Assembly: GCA_029976075.1 (NCBI GenBank) | Contig: JARKNW010000107.1 | Span: 1-42,412, forward strand | Length of the DNA stretch: 42,412 bases | Reading direction: 5' to 3' | Source of the DNA: Pleomorphomonas sp. | GTDB taxonomy: Bacteria; Pseudomonadota; Alphaproteobacteria; Rhizobiales; Pleomorphomonadaceae | In this document: positions 25,494 through 33,837 of the stretch, one piece after another | Numbering within the stretch: position 1 is the stretch's first letter | Layout: each line of letters begins with the position of its first letter | Notes under the pieces: generated by a model | The model's database searches: none | Seen by the model: only the letters and a program-made list of their open reading frames with translations | What the model was told of the DNA's origin: nothing | Program-made: the position numbers and the translations under genes

Positions 25494-25519
25494 TCGTTAT
25501 GTACTTGACGCTATAACGA
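25494..25519. promoter_or_regulatory. ModE-type operator of modABC
   Basis: TCGTTAT (25494-25500) and ATAACGA (25513-25519) form a perfect inverted repeat with 12 nt between them. As I remember it, the E. coli modA operator has the same CGTTAT-N12-ATAACG layout. It lies 20 nt before the modA start and overlaps plausible promoter elements on the minus strand (TTGCAC or TTGATG as -35). No modE gene is in the window. Confidence 0.8.
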
Positions 25520-25554
25520 TCATCAAACAGGTGCAAGTGCCGTATCGGAAGACC

Positions 25555-26571
25555 TTAGATTAGGTCGTTGGCCAACAGTTCTTCCTTGACGTAAGCGTAA
25601 AATATCGGCGCGGCGATCAGTCCTGGAACACCGAAGGTTGCCTCCATGGCCAGCATCACCGTCAGCATTTCCCAGGCGCGCGAGTTGATTTGCGTGCCGA
25701 TGATGCGTGCATTGACGAAGTATTCCAGCTTGTGAATGGCGATCAGAAACATAAGCGCGGCAATCGCCGCCGGCGCCGACACGCCCAAGCTCACGATGAA
25801 GATCACCGTATTGGAGATGATATTGCCGATCACCGGCAGAAGACCGACGATGAAGGTAACGGCCACCATGGTCTTTAGAAATGGCAACTGGACGCCAATC
25901 AGCGGATCAAGGCCAAAGAGAAACAGGGCAGTCAGCGTCGTGTTGAGCAGCGAAATACGAAACTGCGCGAAGACAACGCGGCGGAACGACAGCGTCAGAC
26001 GACGAACACGACTGATCAGTTCGACGGCCAACGGGCCATGCGGCTTCTCCGGCGGCTTCCGAAACAGCACCAGCGAACCGATGATGATGCCGAACAGGAT
26101 ATAGACGAGGATGCGTCCGACATCCTGACCGAAACGTTGAAGCTCCCAGGCGTTGTCTTGCAGGAACTTGACGGCCTGTCTCCGGAGTTCGTCGGTATTG
26201 ACCGGGATGTAATCACCGATCCACGGCGGCAGATAGGTGCGACCGGTCTCGAGCACCTGAGCCATTTTCTGGATGAGGGCGAACAAGCCCTCCGATCCAT
26301 TGGTGAACAAAGAGCTGGCGGCCACAATGGCACCGGTAATGCCGAGGGAGATCGCGGCAACGATGACGATCAGCGCGACCGCCTTGCCCATTTGCTGCGT
26401 CCAGCCGGTGCGATTGCGCAACCACGGCGCGGCGCTAACCGCCGTCTCGTGAACCAGCAGGCCAGCGAGAAGGCCGGCTAGCAAGCCCAGTTCAAGACAA
26501 AGCAAGAGGGCGACACCAGCGATCAGATAGGAAGCTATCTTCACCCAGTTGCAGGAAGCCGGCTTGTCCAT
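25555..26571 (-). CDS. AI-2E/PerM-family membrane transporter
   Basis: A 338-residue inner-membrane protein with about seven or eight helices. Two N-terminal helices (about 13-45 and 62-90) are followed by a long soluble segment (about 95-150, PPWIGDYIPVNTDELRRQAV). A later helix cluster contains LPFLKTMVAVTFIVGLLPVIGNI, close to the family's PLL--VVG--IP-IG block, and ends in ATFGVPGLIAAPIFYAYVKEEL. Known members export autoinducer-2 or act as Na+/H+ antiporters; which applies cannot be told. It is single, upstream of modA on the same strand and divergent from the beta-glucosidase. Confidence 0.83.
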   Translation of the reverse strand: MDKPASCNWVKIASYLIAGVALLLCLELGLLAGLLAGLLVHETAVSAAPWLRNRTGWTQQMGKAVALIVIVAAISLGITGAIVAASSLFTNGSEGLFALIQKMAQVLETGRTYLPPWIGDYIPVNTDELRRQAVKFLQDNAWELQRFGQDVGRILVYILFGIIIGSLVLFRKPPEKPHGPLAVELISRVRRLTLSFRRVVFAQFRISLLNTTLTALFLFGLDPLIGVQLPFLKTMVAVTFIVGLLPVIGNIISNTVIFIVSLGVSAPAAIAALMFLIAIHKLEYFVNARIIGTQINSRAWEMLTVMLAMEATFGVPGLIAAPIFYAYVKEELLANDLI

Positions 26572-26697
26572 CAGTCGAGGTCATCTCCATCAGTGATGCC
26601 CAAATACAGCCCATTCCGAATGAACGCAAAAAGAAACAACGGGGCTTTCGGAGTGAACCGATTCATGGCAATGGCTTGTGGTCGAGGAGGAGAGCCG

Positions 26698-28056
26698 ATG
26701 TCCAGCAACGCCCTTTCGAAACGTTTCCCTCGGGATTTTGTCTTCGGTTACGCCACTGCCGCCTACCAGATCGAAGGCGCCCATGACGAGGACGGGCGAA
26801 AGCCGAGCATCTGGGACGCCTTCTCGCGCATTCCCGGCCGCGTCCGAGGCGGCGATACCGGTGACATTGCCTGCGATCACTATCACCGCATGCCCGAGGA
26901 CGTCCGGCTGCTGAAGGAGTTGTCGGCGGATGCCTATCGGTTCTCGATCGCCTGGCCGCGTGTCATTCCCGATGGGCGCGGCCCGATCAATGAGAAGGGC
27001 ATCGATTTCTACGACCGGCTCCTCGACGAACTGCTGAAGGCCGAAATCAAGCCCTATGCAACCCTCTATCACTGGGATCTGCCGATCGAGCAGCATGGCC
27101 GTGGTGGCTGGTGCGCCCGCGACACGGCCTATGCCTTCGCCGACTACACCGACGTGGTGATGGCTCGCCTCGGCGACAGGCTCTCCGGCATCATGACGCT
27201 CAATGAGCCATGGTGCTCGGGTCACCTGTCCTATCTGATCGGCGAGCATGCCCCTGGGGAACGCAACCTGACGGCAGCCCTCGCGGCCATCCATACGCTG
27301 AACCTCGCGCACGGCCTCGCCATGCAGGCCATCAAGGCGCGCCGCGCCGACCTGCCGGCCGGCATCGTCTACAACGCCAAGGCGCTCTACCCGTTCTCCA
27401 GTCGCCCCGAGGATATCGCCGCAACCGAACGCTATCGCGCCTTTCACGACGGCGTTTTCATGGATCCGGTGTTTCTCGGGCGGTATCCGGCCGACGTGCT
27501 GGATGCCTTCGGCCCCATCATGCCGAAGATCGAACCGGACGATCTCCGGGTTATTTCGACGCCGATCGATTTCCTCGGTCTCAACTTTTACGCGCCCGAA
27601 CGGATCGCCGCCGACCCAGCTCTTCCCTACCCTCGTGCCCGTTCGGTGCAGGCTGAGAATGTGCCGCGGACTGCCATGGGCTGGGAGGTCTACGCTCCCG
27701 CGCTCGACCGCCTGCTCACTGATCTGGACACCCGCTACAAGCTGCCACCGATCTACATTGCCGAGAACGGTTGTGCCCAGTACGACCAACTCGTCGACGG
27801 GAAGTGCGACGACCCGGACCGTATCGACTATCTCGAAAAGCACCTCACCGTGCTCGCCGATGTCCGGGACAAGGGCATCCGCGTCGACGGCTATTTCGTC
27901 TGGTCCTTGATGGACAACTTCGAATGGTCGCACGGCTATGCCAAGCGCTTTGGCGTCGTCTACGTCGACTACGAGACCCAGGCGCGCATCCCCAAATCCT
28001 CGGCCATCTGGTACCGTGACCTGATCGCCGGCCGGACTCAGGCTGCATCGCCCTGA
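26698..28056 (+). CDS. GH1 beta-glucosidase
   Basis: A 452-residue cytoplasmic glycoside hydrolase family 1 enzyme, cleaving beta-glucosides and related beta-glycosides with retention. The acid/base Glu is E170 in MTLNEPWCSG and the nucleophile is E356 in IYIAENGC. The N-terminal signature FVFGYATAAYQIEGA and the aglycone-site block WSLMDNFEWSHGYAKRFG are complete. The SD AGGAGG lies about 8 nt before ATG 26698. There is no signal peptide and no sugar transporter beside it, so its substrate supply is unclear. The hairpin at 28070-28093 follows the stop. Confidence 0.94.
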   Translation: MSSNALSKRFPRDFVFGYATAAYQIEGAHDEDGRKPSIWDAFSRIPGRVRGGDTGDIACDHYHRMPEDVRLLKELSADAYRFSIAWPRVIPDGRGPINEKGIDFYDRLLDELLKAEIKPYATLYHWDLPIEQHGRGGWCARDTAYAFADYTDVVMARLGDRLSGIMTLNEPWCSGHLSYLIGEHAPGERNLTAALAAIHTLNLAHGLAMQAIKARRADLPAGIVYNAKALYPFSSRPEDIAATERYRAFHDGVFMDPVFLGRYPADVLDAFGPIMPKIEPDDLRVISTPIDFLGLNFYAPERIAADPALPYPRARSVQAENVPRTAMGWEVYAPALDRLLTDLDTRYKLPPIYIAENGCAQYDQLVDGKCDDPDRIDYLEKHLTVLADVRDKGIRVDGYFVWSLMDNFEWSHGYAKRFGVVYVDYETQARIPKSSAIWYRDLIAGRTQAASP

Positions 28057-28059
28057 TCA

Positions 28060-28093
28060 GATACAAAAACCCCGGGAGCACAGGCTCCCGGGG
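28060..28093 (-). terminator. intrinsic terminator, shared between convergent genes
   Basis: A perfect 10-bp stem, CCCCGGGAGC (28070-28079) and GCTCCCGGGG (28084-28093), has a 4-nt loop. On the minus strand it is followed by TTTTTG, so it ends the minus-strand transcript of the small gene at 28206-28478. On the plus strand it lies 14 nt after the beta-glucosidase stop and may act there too, without a T-run. Confidence 0.85.
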
Positions 28094-28205
28094 AAGTTGA
28101 TCGGCGCGCCTGGAAGGGAAACGGGCCGAGAAGGACAACCAAGGCAAAGCATCACGTAAAACAAAGAACAAAGGAAAGGGTCTAAGAAAACCAGAGGAAG
28201 TAGTG

Positions 28206-28478
28206 TCAGGTACTGAAAATCTCTACCGCAGACCTGTTTGGCAGGCCCAGACCGTCACGGAACAGGGAATACTGGCGACGACCGCGTTGCACAGGCTTAC
28301 CGCCACCGTGCCGCGACAAACGCCGCACCGCACGCTCGGCAGCAAAGCCATCGTCGAAACTCGCCCCTTCGAGCGAACGGAACCGCGGATCGACCGCATG
28401 GAACTCATAGGCGCCGCCGGCGCCAACCAGCACGCCGACCGCCTCGCCGGCCAACTCAACGATATACCCACTATCCAT
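28206..28478 (-). CDS. 90-residue hypothetical protein
   Basis: The frame starts at ATG 28478 with SD GGAGG 7 nt upstream and encodes a small soluble protein. It begins MDSGYIVELAGEAVGVLVGA, continues GGAYEFHAVDPRFRSLEGAS and FDDGFAAERAVRRL, and ends in a basic tail. The first 50 residues read like a short beta-alpha domain; I do not recognise a named family, although similar short hypothetical proteins occur in rhizobia as I recall. No membrane segment or signal. It is preceded by a 22-codon ORF with its own excellent SD and followed by an intrinsic terminator, which together outline a small transcription unit. Confidence 0.65.
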   Translation of the reverse strand: MDSGYIVELAGEAVGVLVGAGGAYEFHAVDPRFRSLEGASFDDGFAAERAVRRLSRHGGGKPVQRGRRQYSLFRDGLGLPNRSAVEIFST

Positions 28479-28546
28479 TTCTTGCCTCCAGGGCCGGCAC
28501 GCATCAGCCGACCATCCAACCCGCTCAAGAGCATTTGGTTTCAGCG

Positions 28547-28615
28547 TCACAGCAAAAAACATCGACAGCGTTGGATGAGGTGGGGGGCAGGCATCGTCTG
28601 GTCTCTATGGGTCAT
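28547..28615 (-). CDS. 22-residue leader-like small ORF
   Basis: ATG 28615-28613 is preceded by a perfect AGGAGG at 28626-28621 with 5 nt spacing. It encodes MTHRDQTMPAPHLIQRCRCF followed by LL and stop (28549-28547), 69 nt upstream of the next gene's start. The two Cys codons and two Arg codons near the end, TGT-CGA-TGT before TTT-TTG-CTG, suggest a regulatory leader peptide whose translation senses an amino acid, but no attenuator hairpin was identified. It could also be a chance frame, though the ribosome-binding site is the best in this region. Confidence 0.45.
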   Translation of the reverse strand: MTHRDQTMPAPHLIQRCRCFLL

Positions 28616-28910
28616 GGTCGCCTCCTAACGGAAGGCCGCCACCATGCTGGGCATGGCGCTTTAGCGGTTGATCCGGCGGTCGCAAGCTACAGGTCAAATC
28701 CCGCCGCACCCGTCGCCGGATGCCTGCTTATCTGGCATCGAAATGGGCCGTTCTTCGAGGAACCGTCGTCCAAATATTGCAGGAAACGGAGATAAATCGC
28801 CCAAACGAGCGTCGTGCTGCCAAATGATTCAAATACCAGGCATCGCGACAAGGGGTGCTTAGCAATTCGCCTGCACAATTGCGGTCCAGCTTTTCTGCGG
28901 AACCGTACCG
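28616..28910. other. intergenic region between leader-like ORF and rod-like gene
   Basis: This region should hold divergent promoters for the minus-strand leader/hypothetical unit and the plus-strand rod-like gene. On the minus strand an imperfect hairpin, CGCCATGC with GCATGG-GGCG (about 28632-28655), precedes the AGGAGG of the leader ORF. I see no other gene. Confidence 0.35.
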
Positions 28911-29312
28911 ATGTCGCTCTCTTCCATGTCGTCGATTTCAGTGTCGGGCATGCAGGCCGCCGCGACCCGGCTCGAAGCGGCGGCGTCCAATATCGCCAAT
29001 GCCTCGTCGTCGGGATCACGGCCCGATGCCTCCGGCGCCACCACCGCCTATGCGCCGGTGACCGTGAAACAATCGGACGTCAAGGGTGGCGGCGTCTCCG
29101 CCCGCATCGTCAACGCCGCCGACCCGTATGTTTCCACCTATGATCCATCATCGCCCGACGCAGACGGCGAAGGCATGATTGCCACCCCGAACGTCGACAT
29201 GGCCAGCGAACTCGTGAACGTCTTGACCGCCCGCATCAGTTATGAGGCGTCGACGAAGACGCTCAAGGTGGCAAACGACATGATGAAGACGACGCTCGAC
29301 GCCTTCAGCTGA
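28911..29312 (+). CDS. orphan flagellar basal-body rod-like protein (FlgC-type)
   Basis: A 133-residue protein with both ends of the rod/hook family. The N-terminal segment SGMQAAATRLEAAASNIANA (about residues 13-32) matches the flg_bb_rod motif ('-G--A---RL---A-NIAN'). The C-terminal segment NVDMASELVNVLTARISYEA, then STKTLKVANDMMKTTLDAFS (about 94-133), matches the rod C-terminal helix. The middle is short, as in FlgC. No other flagellar gene is nearby, so it is an orphan and may be a paralogue serving another role or an unlinked rod part. The SD is poor; a second ATG six codons in is an alternative start. Confidence 0.75.
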   Translation: MSLSSMSSISVSGMQAAATRLEAAASNIANASSSGSRPDASGATTAYAPVTVKQSDVKGGGVSARIVNAADPYVSTYDPSSPDADGEGMIATPNVDMASELVNVLTARISYEASTKTLKVANDMMKTTLDAFS

Positions 29313-29325
29313 AGCCCTCCCCGCG

Positions 29326-30444
29326 TCAGGCCCTCTGTCGCTTAACCGCCTCGATATGACGAGCCATGGCATCGGCCTCGGCCGGGGTGAAGACCGCCGC
29401 GACGATCTCGTTGGTGAAGCGTTCCCCCTGACCGAGCGGCGCGTGCGTTATCGGCTGCCCGTTCACACAGGCTGCCTCGTCAGGTGACCTGACCGGGAAA
29501 GCCATGCCGACCGCTTCCTGATCCCCGGTCCGGCAGATCCAGCGTGCGGCAGCTCCGGTATTTGCCGGCGAGAACGAGGTGTAGTCCGCCGTGCCATCAG
29601 GATGAACTTGCATGAAGTGCGACCGCCCCTCGTCATCGGTCAGCGGGTCGAAAGCGAACACCACTTCCGGCGTGAAAATCTTGTCGGAGATCAGCGTACC
29701 GGCCAAACTCGGATCCTTGGCGAGTTTGGCAATCCACTCGACATAGCCAGGCCCTGGCTGGATATGCGGCGGAGTTTCCTGGCGGACGCGCATGCTCTGC
29801 GCCGTTTCGTGCAACGTGCCGACCAGCCGTCCTCCCTCGCGGGCACGCCAGTTCAGATGACCGAGATAATGTACGGTGAGCGGCGTGGACTTCAGGTTGG
29901 TGACGGTGATGCCGATGGTGATCCGCGGCCGTCCCTCGTAGAGCTTGAGAAGTGGCACGGCCTCGTAGTTGGTGGCGAAGGCAACCGTGTGATTATAGCG
30001 CCCGGTGACCGCGATGTAGCGACCGCTGCCATCCTCGCCGAACAGCACGGCGGCATCTCGATAGAGGGCGTTGGGCAACTCGCCATGCTGCTCGCGGCGT
30101 TCCATGGGGCCAGGAGCACCAATCGCGGTGATGCCGGCATGCTGGAAGTAGCCGCCGTAGGTCTCGAAGAACTTCTGTGTCGGGCGCGGCATATCGAACA
30201 TCGACTTCATGCCGACATCGCGGCCGCCAAGCCGTGCCGACCAGACGTGCTGCCCCTGGAAGGGGAGTACCACCACCTCATCGGGGCCGTTCGACAGCTT
30301 TATGGCGTCAACGCCGGAGGCGAAGCGGAAGGCCGTTGCCGTCAGCACACCCGCCCGAAAGATGACCCGCTCGGCGTCCGAAAACGCAACACCGCGAAGG
30401 TCGACGGCTGCCGTCGCCCCTTCGCTCAACCTCGACAATACCAT
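29326..30444 (-). CDS. DUF4432 family protein (aldose-1-epimerase-like fold)
   Basis: A protein of about 372 residues matching the DUF4432 group, which shares the galactose-mutarotase beta-sandwich. Supporting wording: VLPFQGQHVWSARLGGRDV, KSMFDMPRPTQKFFETYGGY, QHGELPNALYRDA, VHYLGHLNWRA and the late EAVGMAFPVRSPDEAACVNG. These carry conserved His and Asp/Glu residues typical of sugar-binding mutarotase-like folds. The reaction is not known. ATG 30444 has GGGAGG 5 nt upstream; the five residues before it are unlikely. It follows the HerA-like gene on the same strand by 126 nt, with no functional link evident. Confidence 0.8.
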   Translation of the reverse strand: MVLSRLSEGATAAVDLRGVAFSDAERVIFRAGVLTATAFRFASGVDAIKLSNGPDEVVVLPFQGQHVWSARLGGRDVGMKSMFDMPRPTQKFFETYGGYFQHAGITAIGAPGPMERREQHGELPNALYRDAAVLFGEDGSGRYIAVTGRYNHTVAFATNYEAVPLLKLYEGRPRITIGITVTNLKSTPLTVHYLGHLNWRAREGGRLVGTLHETAQSMRVRQETPPHIQPGPGYVEWIAKLAKDPSLAGTLISDKIFTPEVVFAFDPLTDDEGRSHFMQVHPDGTADYTSFSPANTGAAARWICRTGDQEAVGMAFPVRSPDEAACVNGQPITHAPLGQGERFTNEIVAAVFTPAEADAMARHIEAVKRQRA

Positions 30445-30570
30445 GCTGTCCTCCCGCAACGTGGAAGCCGAACTCCTCCCGAGTCGACAACCACCGGGAT
30501 GCTACTCTGTCGCGTTTCCCTTGCTGCTCCAAGAGGCGGCGATACAGCAAAAGAGATTAATGCCGGAAAC

Positions 30571-32058
30571 CTATTCGGCGGCGGCCGCTGCGGTCGCCGA
30601 GCCTGGGGCCGTCTGCCAACCAAGGTCGGGCAATTGGATCATCCGCTGGCCGCGCAGGTCGGAGGCGCAGACCAGAAAACCGCGCTCCTCCATGTAGGCG
30701 AGCAACCTCCGCGCACGAGACGGCGAGCGAGTGCCATAGGCACGTGCGATATCGGCATCCGATGGGCACGGCGCCTTCTGAAGCGCCGCCTTGGCGACCA
30801 GCAGGAACACGCCGCGCATATCCTCGGGCAAGGAGGCTGAAATGAGAGTTGCCTGCTGCCAGGCATCCTCGTCGACCGTTTCGGTTTCGACACCGGCACG
30901 GGCCAGAGACAGGCGCTGACGGAAGGATTGCAGATCGAGGCTGTCGCCGGTTACCCGCTTGATGCGGCAACGGACGAGGAAATCCTGGTAGAGCATCGAC
31001 ACCGCCTGAAAGGCGGCGTCCGGCTCGGCCATCATTTCGACCAGGATTTCCTCGATCGCCTCTTCGCGAGCGATGCGACCAAGGAGATCGGCCTGAGGAG
31101 GATTGTCCTCGGGTGCCGGCGCCAACGCGACGCGTGAACGCGACAGCTCGGAAAGGATATCGGCGGTCGACACCGGTGCGGCGGTGACGCGGGGGGCTTC
31201 CTCGCCGGCCGTCGGGCGGAAGATCAACTCGCGAGCAGCCTCACCGCCTTGCTCGGGCAATGGCGTCAGCTTGGGACCGCCACCGCGCCCCGTGGTCTCC
31301 ACAGGACCAATCCTGACCGGCTCCGGCCGGCGCCCAATGGCCGGGCCGAGCGAGACAAACTCGCCACGCTGCAGGTTGCGGAACATCTCGGCCTGCCGGC
31401 GCTCCATGCCAAGAAGATCGGCAGCGCGAGCCATGTCGATATCCAGGAAGGTACGCCCCATCAGGAAGTTGGAGGCCTCGGCGGCAACGTTCTTGGCGAG
31501 CTTGGCCAGACGCTGGGTCGCGATGACACCAGCAAGGCCGCGTTTGCGGCCGCGACACATCAGGTTGGTCATGGCCCCGAGGGACGCACGGCGCGCCTCG
31601 CCATCGGCTTCGCCGGAAGCGGCGGGCGCAAACAACTGTGCCTCGTCCACGATCACCAGCATCGGATACCAATGATCGCGCTCGGCATCGAACAGCCCAT
31701 TGAGGAACGCAGCAGCGGCGCGAACCTGACCGTCGACGTCGAGGCCCTCCAGATTGAGCACAACGGACACTCGATGCTTGCGGACGCGGGCGGCGATCAG
31801 GGCGAGATCACGTTCGGAGCAGTTGGCGTCGACCACCACATGGCCGAAGCGGTCGGCAAGCGTGACGAAATCCCCCTCGGGATCGATGACGGCCTGCTGC
31901 ACCCACTCGGCGCTCTGTTCGAGCAACCGGCGCAGAAGGTGCGACTTGCCGGAGCCTGAGTTGCCCTGAACCAGCAGACGGGTGGCAAGCAGTTCCTCAA
32001 GGTCGAAGACGGCGCGCGTACCGTTCGCCCTGTTGCCGATGTCCACACTGAAGGTCAT
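30571..32058 (-). CDS. HerA/DUF87-like ATPase
   Basis: A 495-residue FtsK/HerA-superfamily ATPase. Walker A is GNSGSGKSHLL (residues 32-42) and Walker B is MLVIVDEAQLF (133-143). The arginine-rich sensor stretch GRKRGLAGVIATQRLAKLAK and the 'NFLMGRTFLDIDMARAADLL' block match bacterial helicase-like HerA proteins. The C-terminal part (about 300-495) has Pro-rich linkers, a helical segment and a winged-helix-like end (ADIARAYGTRSPSRARRLLA). Archaeal HerA works with the nuclease NurA; no nuclease gene is beside this one. ATG 32058 is preferred because the upstream 34 residues are basic and low in family resemblance; the SD is weak. It is divergent from mogA. Confidence 0.82.
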   Translation of the reverse strand: MTFSVDIGNRANGTRAVFDLEELLATRLLVQGNSGSGKSHLLRRLLEQSAEWVQQAVIDPEGDFVTLADRFGHVVVDANCSERDLALIAARVRKHRVSVVLNLEGLDVDGQVRAAAAFLNGLFDAERDHWYPMLVIVDEAQLFAPAASGEADGEARRASLGAMTNLMCRGRKRGLAGVIATQRLAKLAKNVAAEASNFLMGRTFLDIDMARAADLLGMERRQAEMFRNLQRGEFVSLGPAIGRRPEPVRIGPVETTGRGGGPKLTPLPEQGGEAARELIFRPTAGEEAPRVTAAPVSTADILSELSRSRVALAPAPEDNPPQADLLGRIAREEAIEEILVEMMAEPDAAFQAVSMLYQDFLVRCRIKRVTGDSLDLQSFRQRLSLARAGVETETVDEDAWQQATLISASLPEDMRGVFLLVAKAALQKAPCPSDADIARAYGTRSPSRARRLLAYMEERGFLVCASDLRGQRMIQLPDLGWQTAPGSATAAAAAE

Positions 32059-32208
32059 CCCGAGGTCTTCGTCCCACGCCACAGATTGTACTGGCCGCGC
32101 CTTTCGCGAGCGCATTCTCTCTGTCGACCGATTCGGCTGCCTTGGCCAAGGGCGAAGCAAGATGCTAACGCTGTCTTATCCCGTGATTCACAGGCTGGAG
32201 GATGGCCC

Positions 32209-32730
32209 ATGGTCCGCATCGCGATATTAACCGTCTCCGATCGCGCAGCGCGCGGCGAGTACCAAGACCTCTCCGGACCGGCTATTGCCGCTTGGCTCGG
32301 CAAAGCCATCACCTCTCCTTATGAGGTTCTGACCCAGGTGGTTCCTGACGGCGTCGACAGTGTCGGCGGAGAGCTGGTCAGACTTTGCGACGAAGAACGT
32401 GTCGATCTGATCCTGACGACCGGCGGCACGGGCCCGTCCCCCCGCGACCTGACGACGGAAGCGATGAAGGTCGTGATGGAGAAGGAACTGCCGGGATTTG
32501 GCGAACTGATGCGTCGTATCAGTCTCGAGAAAGTACCGACCGCCATTCTATCGCGCCAGACAGCAGGCACACGCGGGACGACGCTGATCGTCAATCTGCC
32601 CGGCAAGCCGGCGTCGATCTCCGTCTGTCTGGATGCTGTTTTTCCGGCCATTCCCTATTGCCTTGACCTGATCGGTGCCGGGCGCGTAGAGACAGATCCT
32701 GCGGTATGCAATGCTTTCAGGCCCGCGTAG
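32209..32730 (+). CDS. mogA: molybdopterin adenylyltransferase
   Basis: A 173-residue MoaB/Mog-domain protein that adenylates molybdopterin before molybdenum insertion. Motifs: MVRIAILTVSDRAARGEYQD, the MPT-binding loop LTTGGTGPSPRDLTTEAM, RISLEKVPTAILSRQTAG and the family signature LIVNLPGKPASI. Length and wording favour MogA over MoaB, which lacks much of the C-terminal half. The SD GGAGG is 7 nt before ATG 32209. It stands alone; the link is functional, with modABC supplying molybdate and XdhD using the finished cofactor. Confidence 0.9.
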   Translation: MVRIAILTVSDRAARGEYQDLSGPAIAAWLGKAITSPYEVLTQVVPDGVDSVGGELVRLCDEERVDLILTTGGTGPSPRDLTTEAMKVVMEKELPGFGELMRRISLEKVPTAILSRQTAGTRGTTLIVNLPGKPASISVCLDAVFPAIPYCLDLIGAGRVETDPAVCNAFRPA

Positions 32731-32934
32731 GCCTGCATCCTTAGGTTGCTTGCAGTAAGTTGTTTCTCGTAGTATGAGAGATAATCGATTTTGGCCAGAC
32801 CATCGGCCCTGAACGCCTGGGGTCAATCCCCCGCGACGTGACGACCTTTCCAAATTCGGTAACCACCCAGTCACACGCTCCAGTGCGGGTGCGTGGCTTT
32901 TCTAAATTCGACTTTCTACGGAAAGGATCTCATC

Positions 32935-33144
32935 ATGGCTCTAGGTACCGTCAAGTGGTTCAACGCCACCAAGGGCTACGGCTTCATTGCTCCGGACGCC
33001 GGTGGCCCGGACGTCTTCGTTCACATCTCCGCTGTCGAGCGTTCCGGTCTCGGTTCGCTTAACGACGGCCAGAAGGTGAACTTCGAGGTCGTTCAGGACC
33101 GCCGTTCCGGTAAGTCCTCGGCGGACAATCTTTCGGCTGCCTGA
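32935..33144 (+). CDS. CspA-family cold-shock protein
   Basis: A 69-residue single-stranded nucleic-acid-binding beta-barrel. RNP1 is KGYGFIAPD and RNP2 is DVFVHISAV, and the start [14 protein letters not shown] is standard. The SD AAGGA lies about 7 nt before ATG 32935. About 200 nt separate it from mogA, enough for the long leader usual in cold-shock mRNAs. A strong terminator follows at 33175-33203. Whether it is cold-induced cannot be read from the sequence. Confidence 0.95.
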   Translation: MALGTVKWFNATKGYGFIAPDAGGPDVFVHISAVERSGLGSLNDGQKVNFEVVQDRRSGKSSADNLSAA

Positions 33145-33174
33145 TCCAGCGATCGGCAGACGCCAAAATAGAAA

Positions 33175-33203
33175 CCCCGCGGAAGTCTCTTCCGCGGGGT
33201 TTT
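33175..33203. terminator. intrinsic terminator, bidirectional
   Basis: An 11-bp stem, CCCCGCGGAAG (33175-33185) and CTTCCGCGGGG (33189-33199), has a 3-nt loop. TTTT follows on the plus strand and TTTC on the minus strand. It ends the cold-shock gene and probably also the convergent cytochrome b561 gene (stop at 33226). Confidence 0.9.
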
Positions 33204-33225
33204 CATTTGCGGCCAAAAGCCTCGT

Positions 33226-33723
33226 TCAGTGGGTACCGGGCACCATCATGCGCCGGAGCGTAGAATCCTTCAGCACGAAATGATGGTAAAGCGCCGCTGC
33301 CGCATGAACCAGGATGAACACGATGAACACCGGCTTGTTGGCGGCATGGACCTCGCCGAAGGTGCGCATGTTCACATACTGGGCAAGAAGGCCGGTGATC
33401 GGCGTTACGATCAACAACACATAGAAAAGATAGTGCAGGGCCTCGCCAGCCTTGACCTGGAGGGCCGGACCGGGAACGGAGGATGGCACGCCAACGGTAA
33501 GACGGAGCCCCAGGCGGAACAGCGTCAGCGCCAGGATAACGAGGCCGACGCCAATGTGCAGATAATAGCCGGTCAACAACGGCGCGACATCCTGTCCGGA
33601 GCGCACATAATAATTATAGCGCCCCATATCCTCGCCGAAGATCAGTTGGAAAAGGACGAGCAGCACGATCAGCCAGTGGAGTGAAAGCTGAAGCGCGGTA
33701 TAGCCATTGGAATGCCTGGCCAT
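33226..33723 (-). CDS. cytochrome b561-type membrane protein
   Basis: A 165-residue four-helix inner-membrane dihaem cytochrome of the CybB group. Candidate haem ligands are H16 (SLHWLIV), a His in YYLHIGVGL, a His in EALHYLFYV and H in VHAAAALYHH. The helix order and the short linker VNMRTFGEVHAANKPVF fit bacterial b561. E. coli CybB oxidises superoxide to feed ubiquinone; other members pass quinol electrons to periplasmic partners. The role here is unassigned. ATG 33723 is used; no periplasmic partner gene is adjacent. Confidence 0.9.
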   Translation of the reverse strand: MARHSNGYTALQLSLHWLIVLLVLFQLIFGEDMGRYNYYVRSGQDVAPLLTGYYLHIGVGLVILALTLFRLGLRLTVGVPSSVPGPALQVKAGEALHYLFYVLLIVTPITGLLAQYVNMRTFGEVHAANKPVFIVFILVHAAAALYHHFVLKDSTLRRMMVPGTH

Positions 33724-33837
33724 GGTGGACTCCCACGAGGGTTAACCAGGGGGAGCTTACACCAAATCCGATGGCGACCAACCAACAAGATCCCGGCTAT
33801 CGCCCAAAAATTGCAGGCGCGTTCCCTACACAGCCGC

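Noticed and set aside
26590..27933. 447-codon open frame on the minus strand
   Set aside because: It is antisense to the GH1 beta-glucosidase with both catalytic Glu motifs. No domain is visible in the antisense product.
28223..28534. 103-codon minus-strand frame overlapping the 90-residue hypothetical gene
   Set aside because: The other frame (28206-28478) has GGAGG at proper distance and a natural protein-like composition. This one is Ser/Arg/Trp-rich and lacks a good SD.
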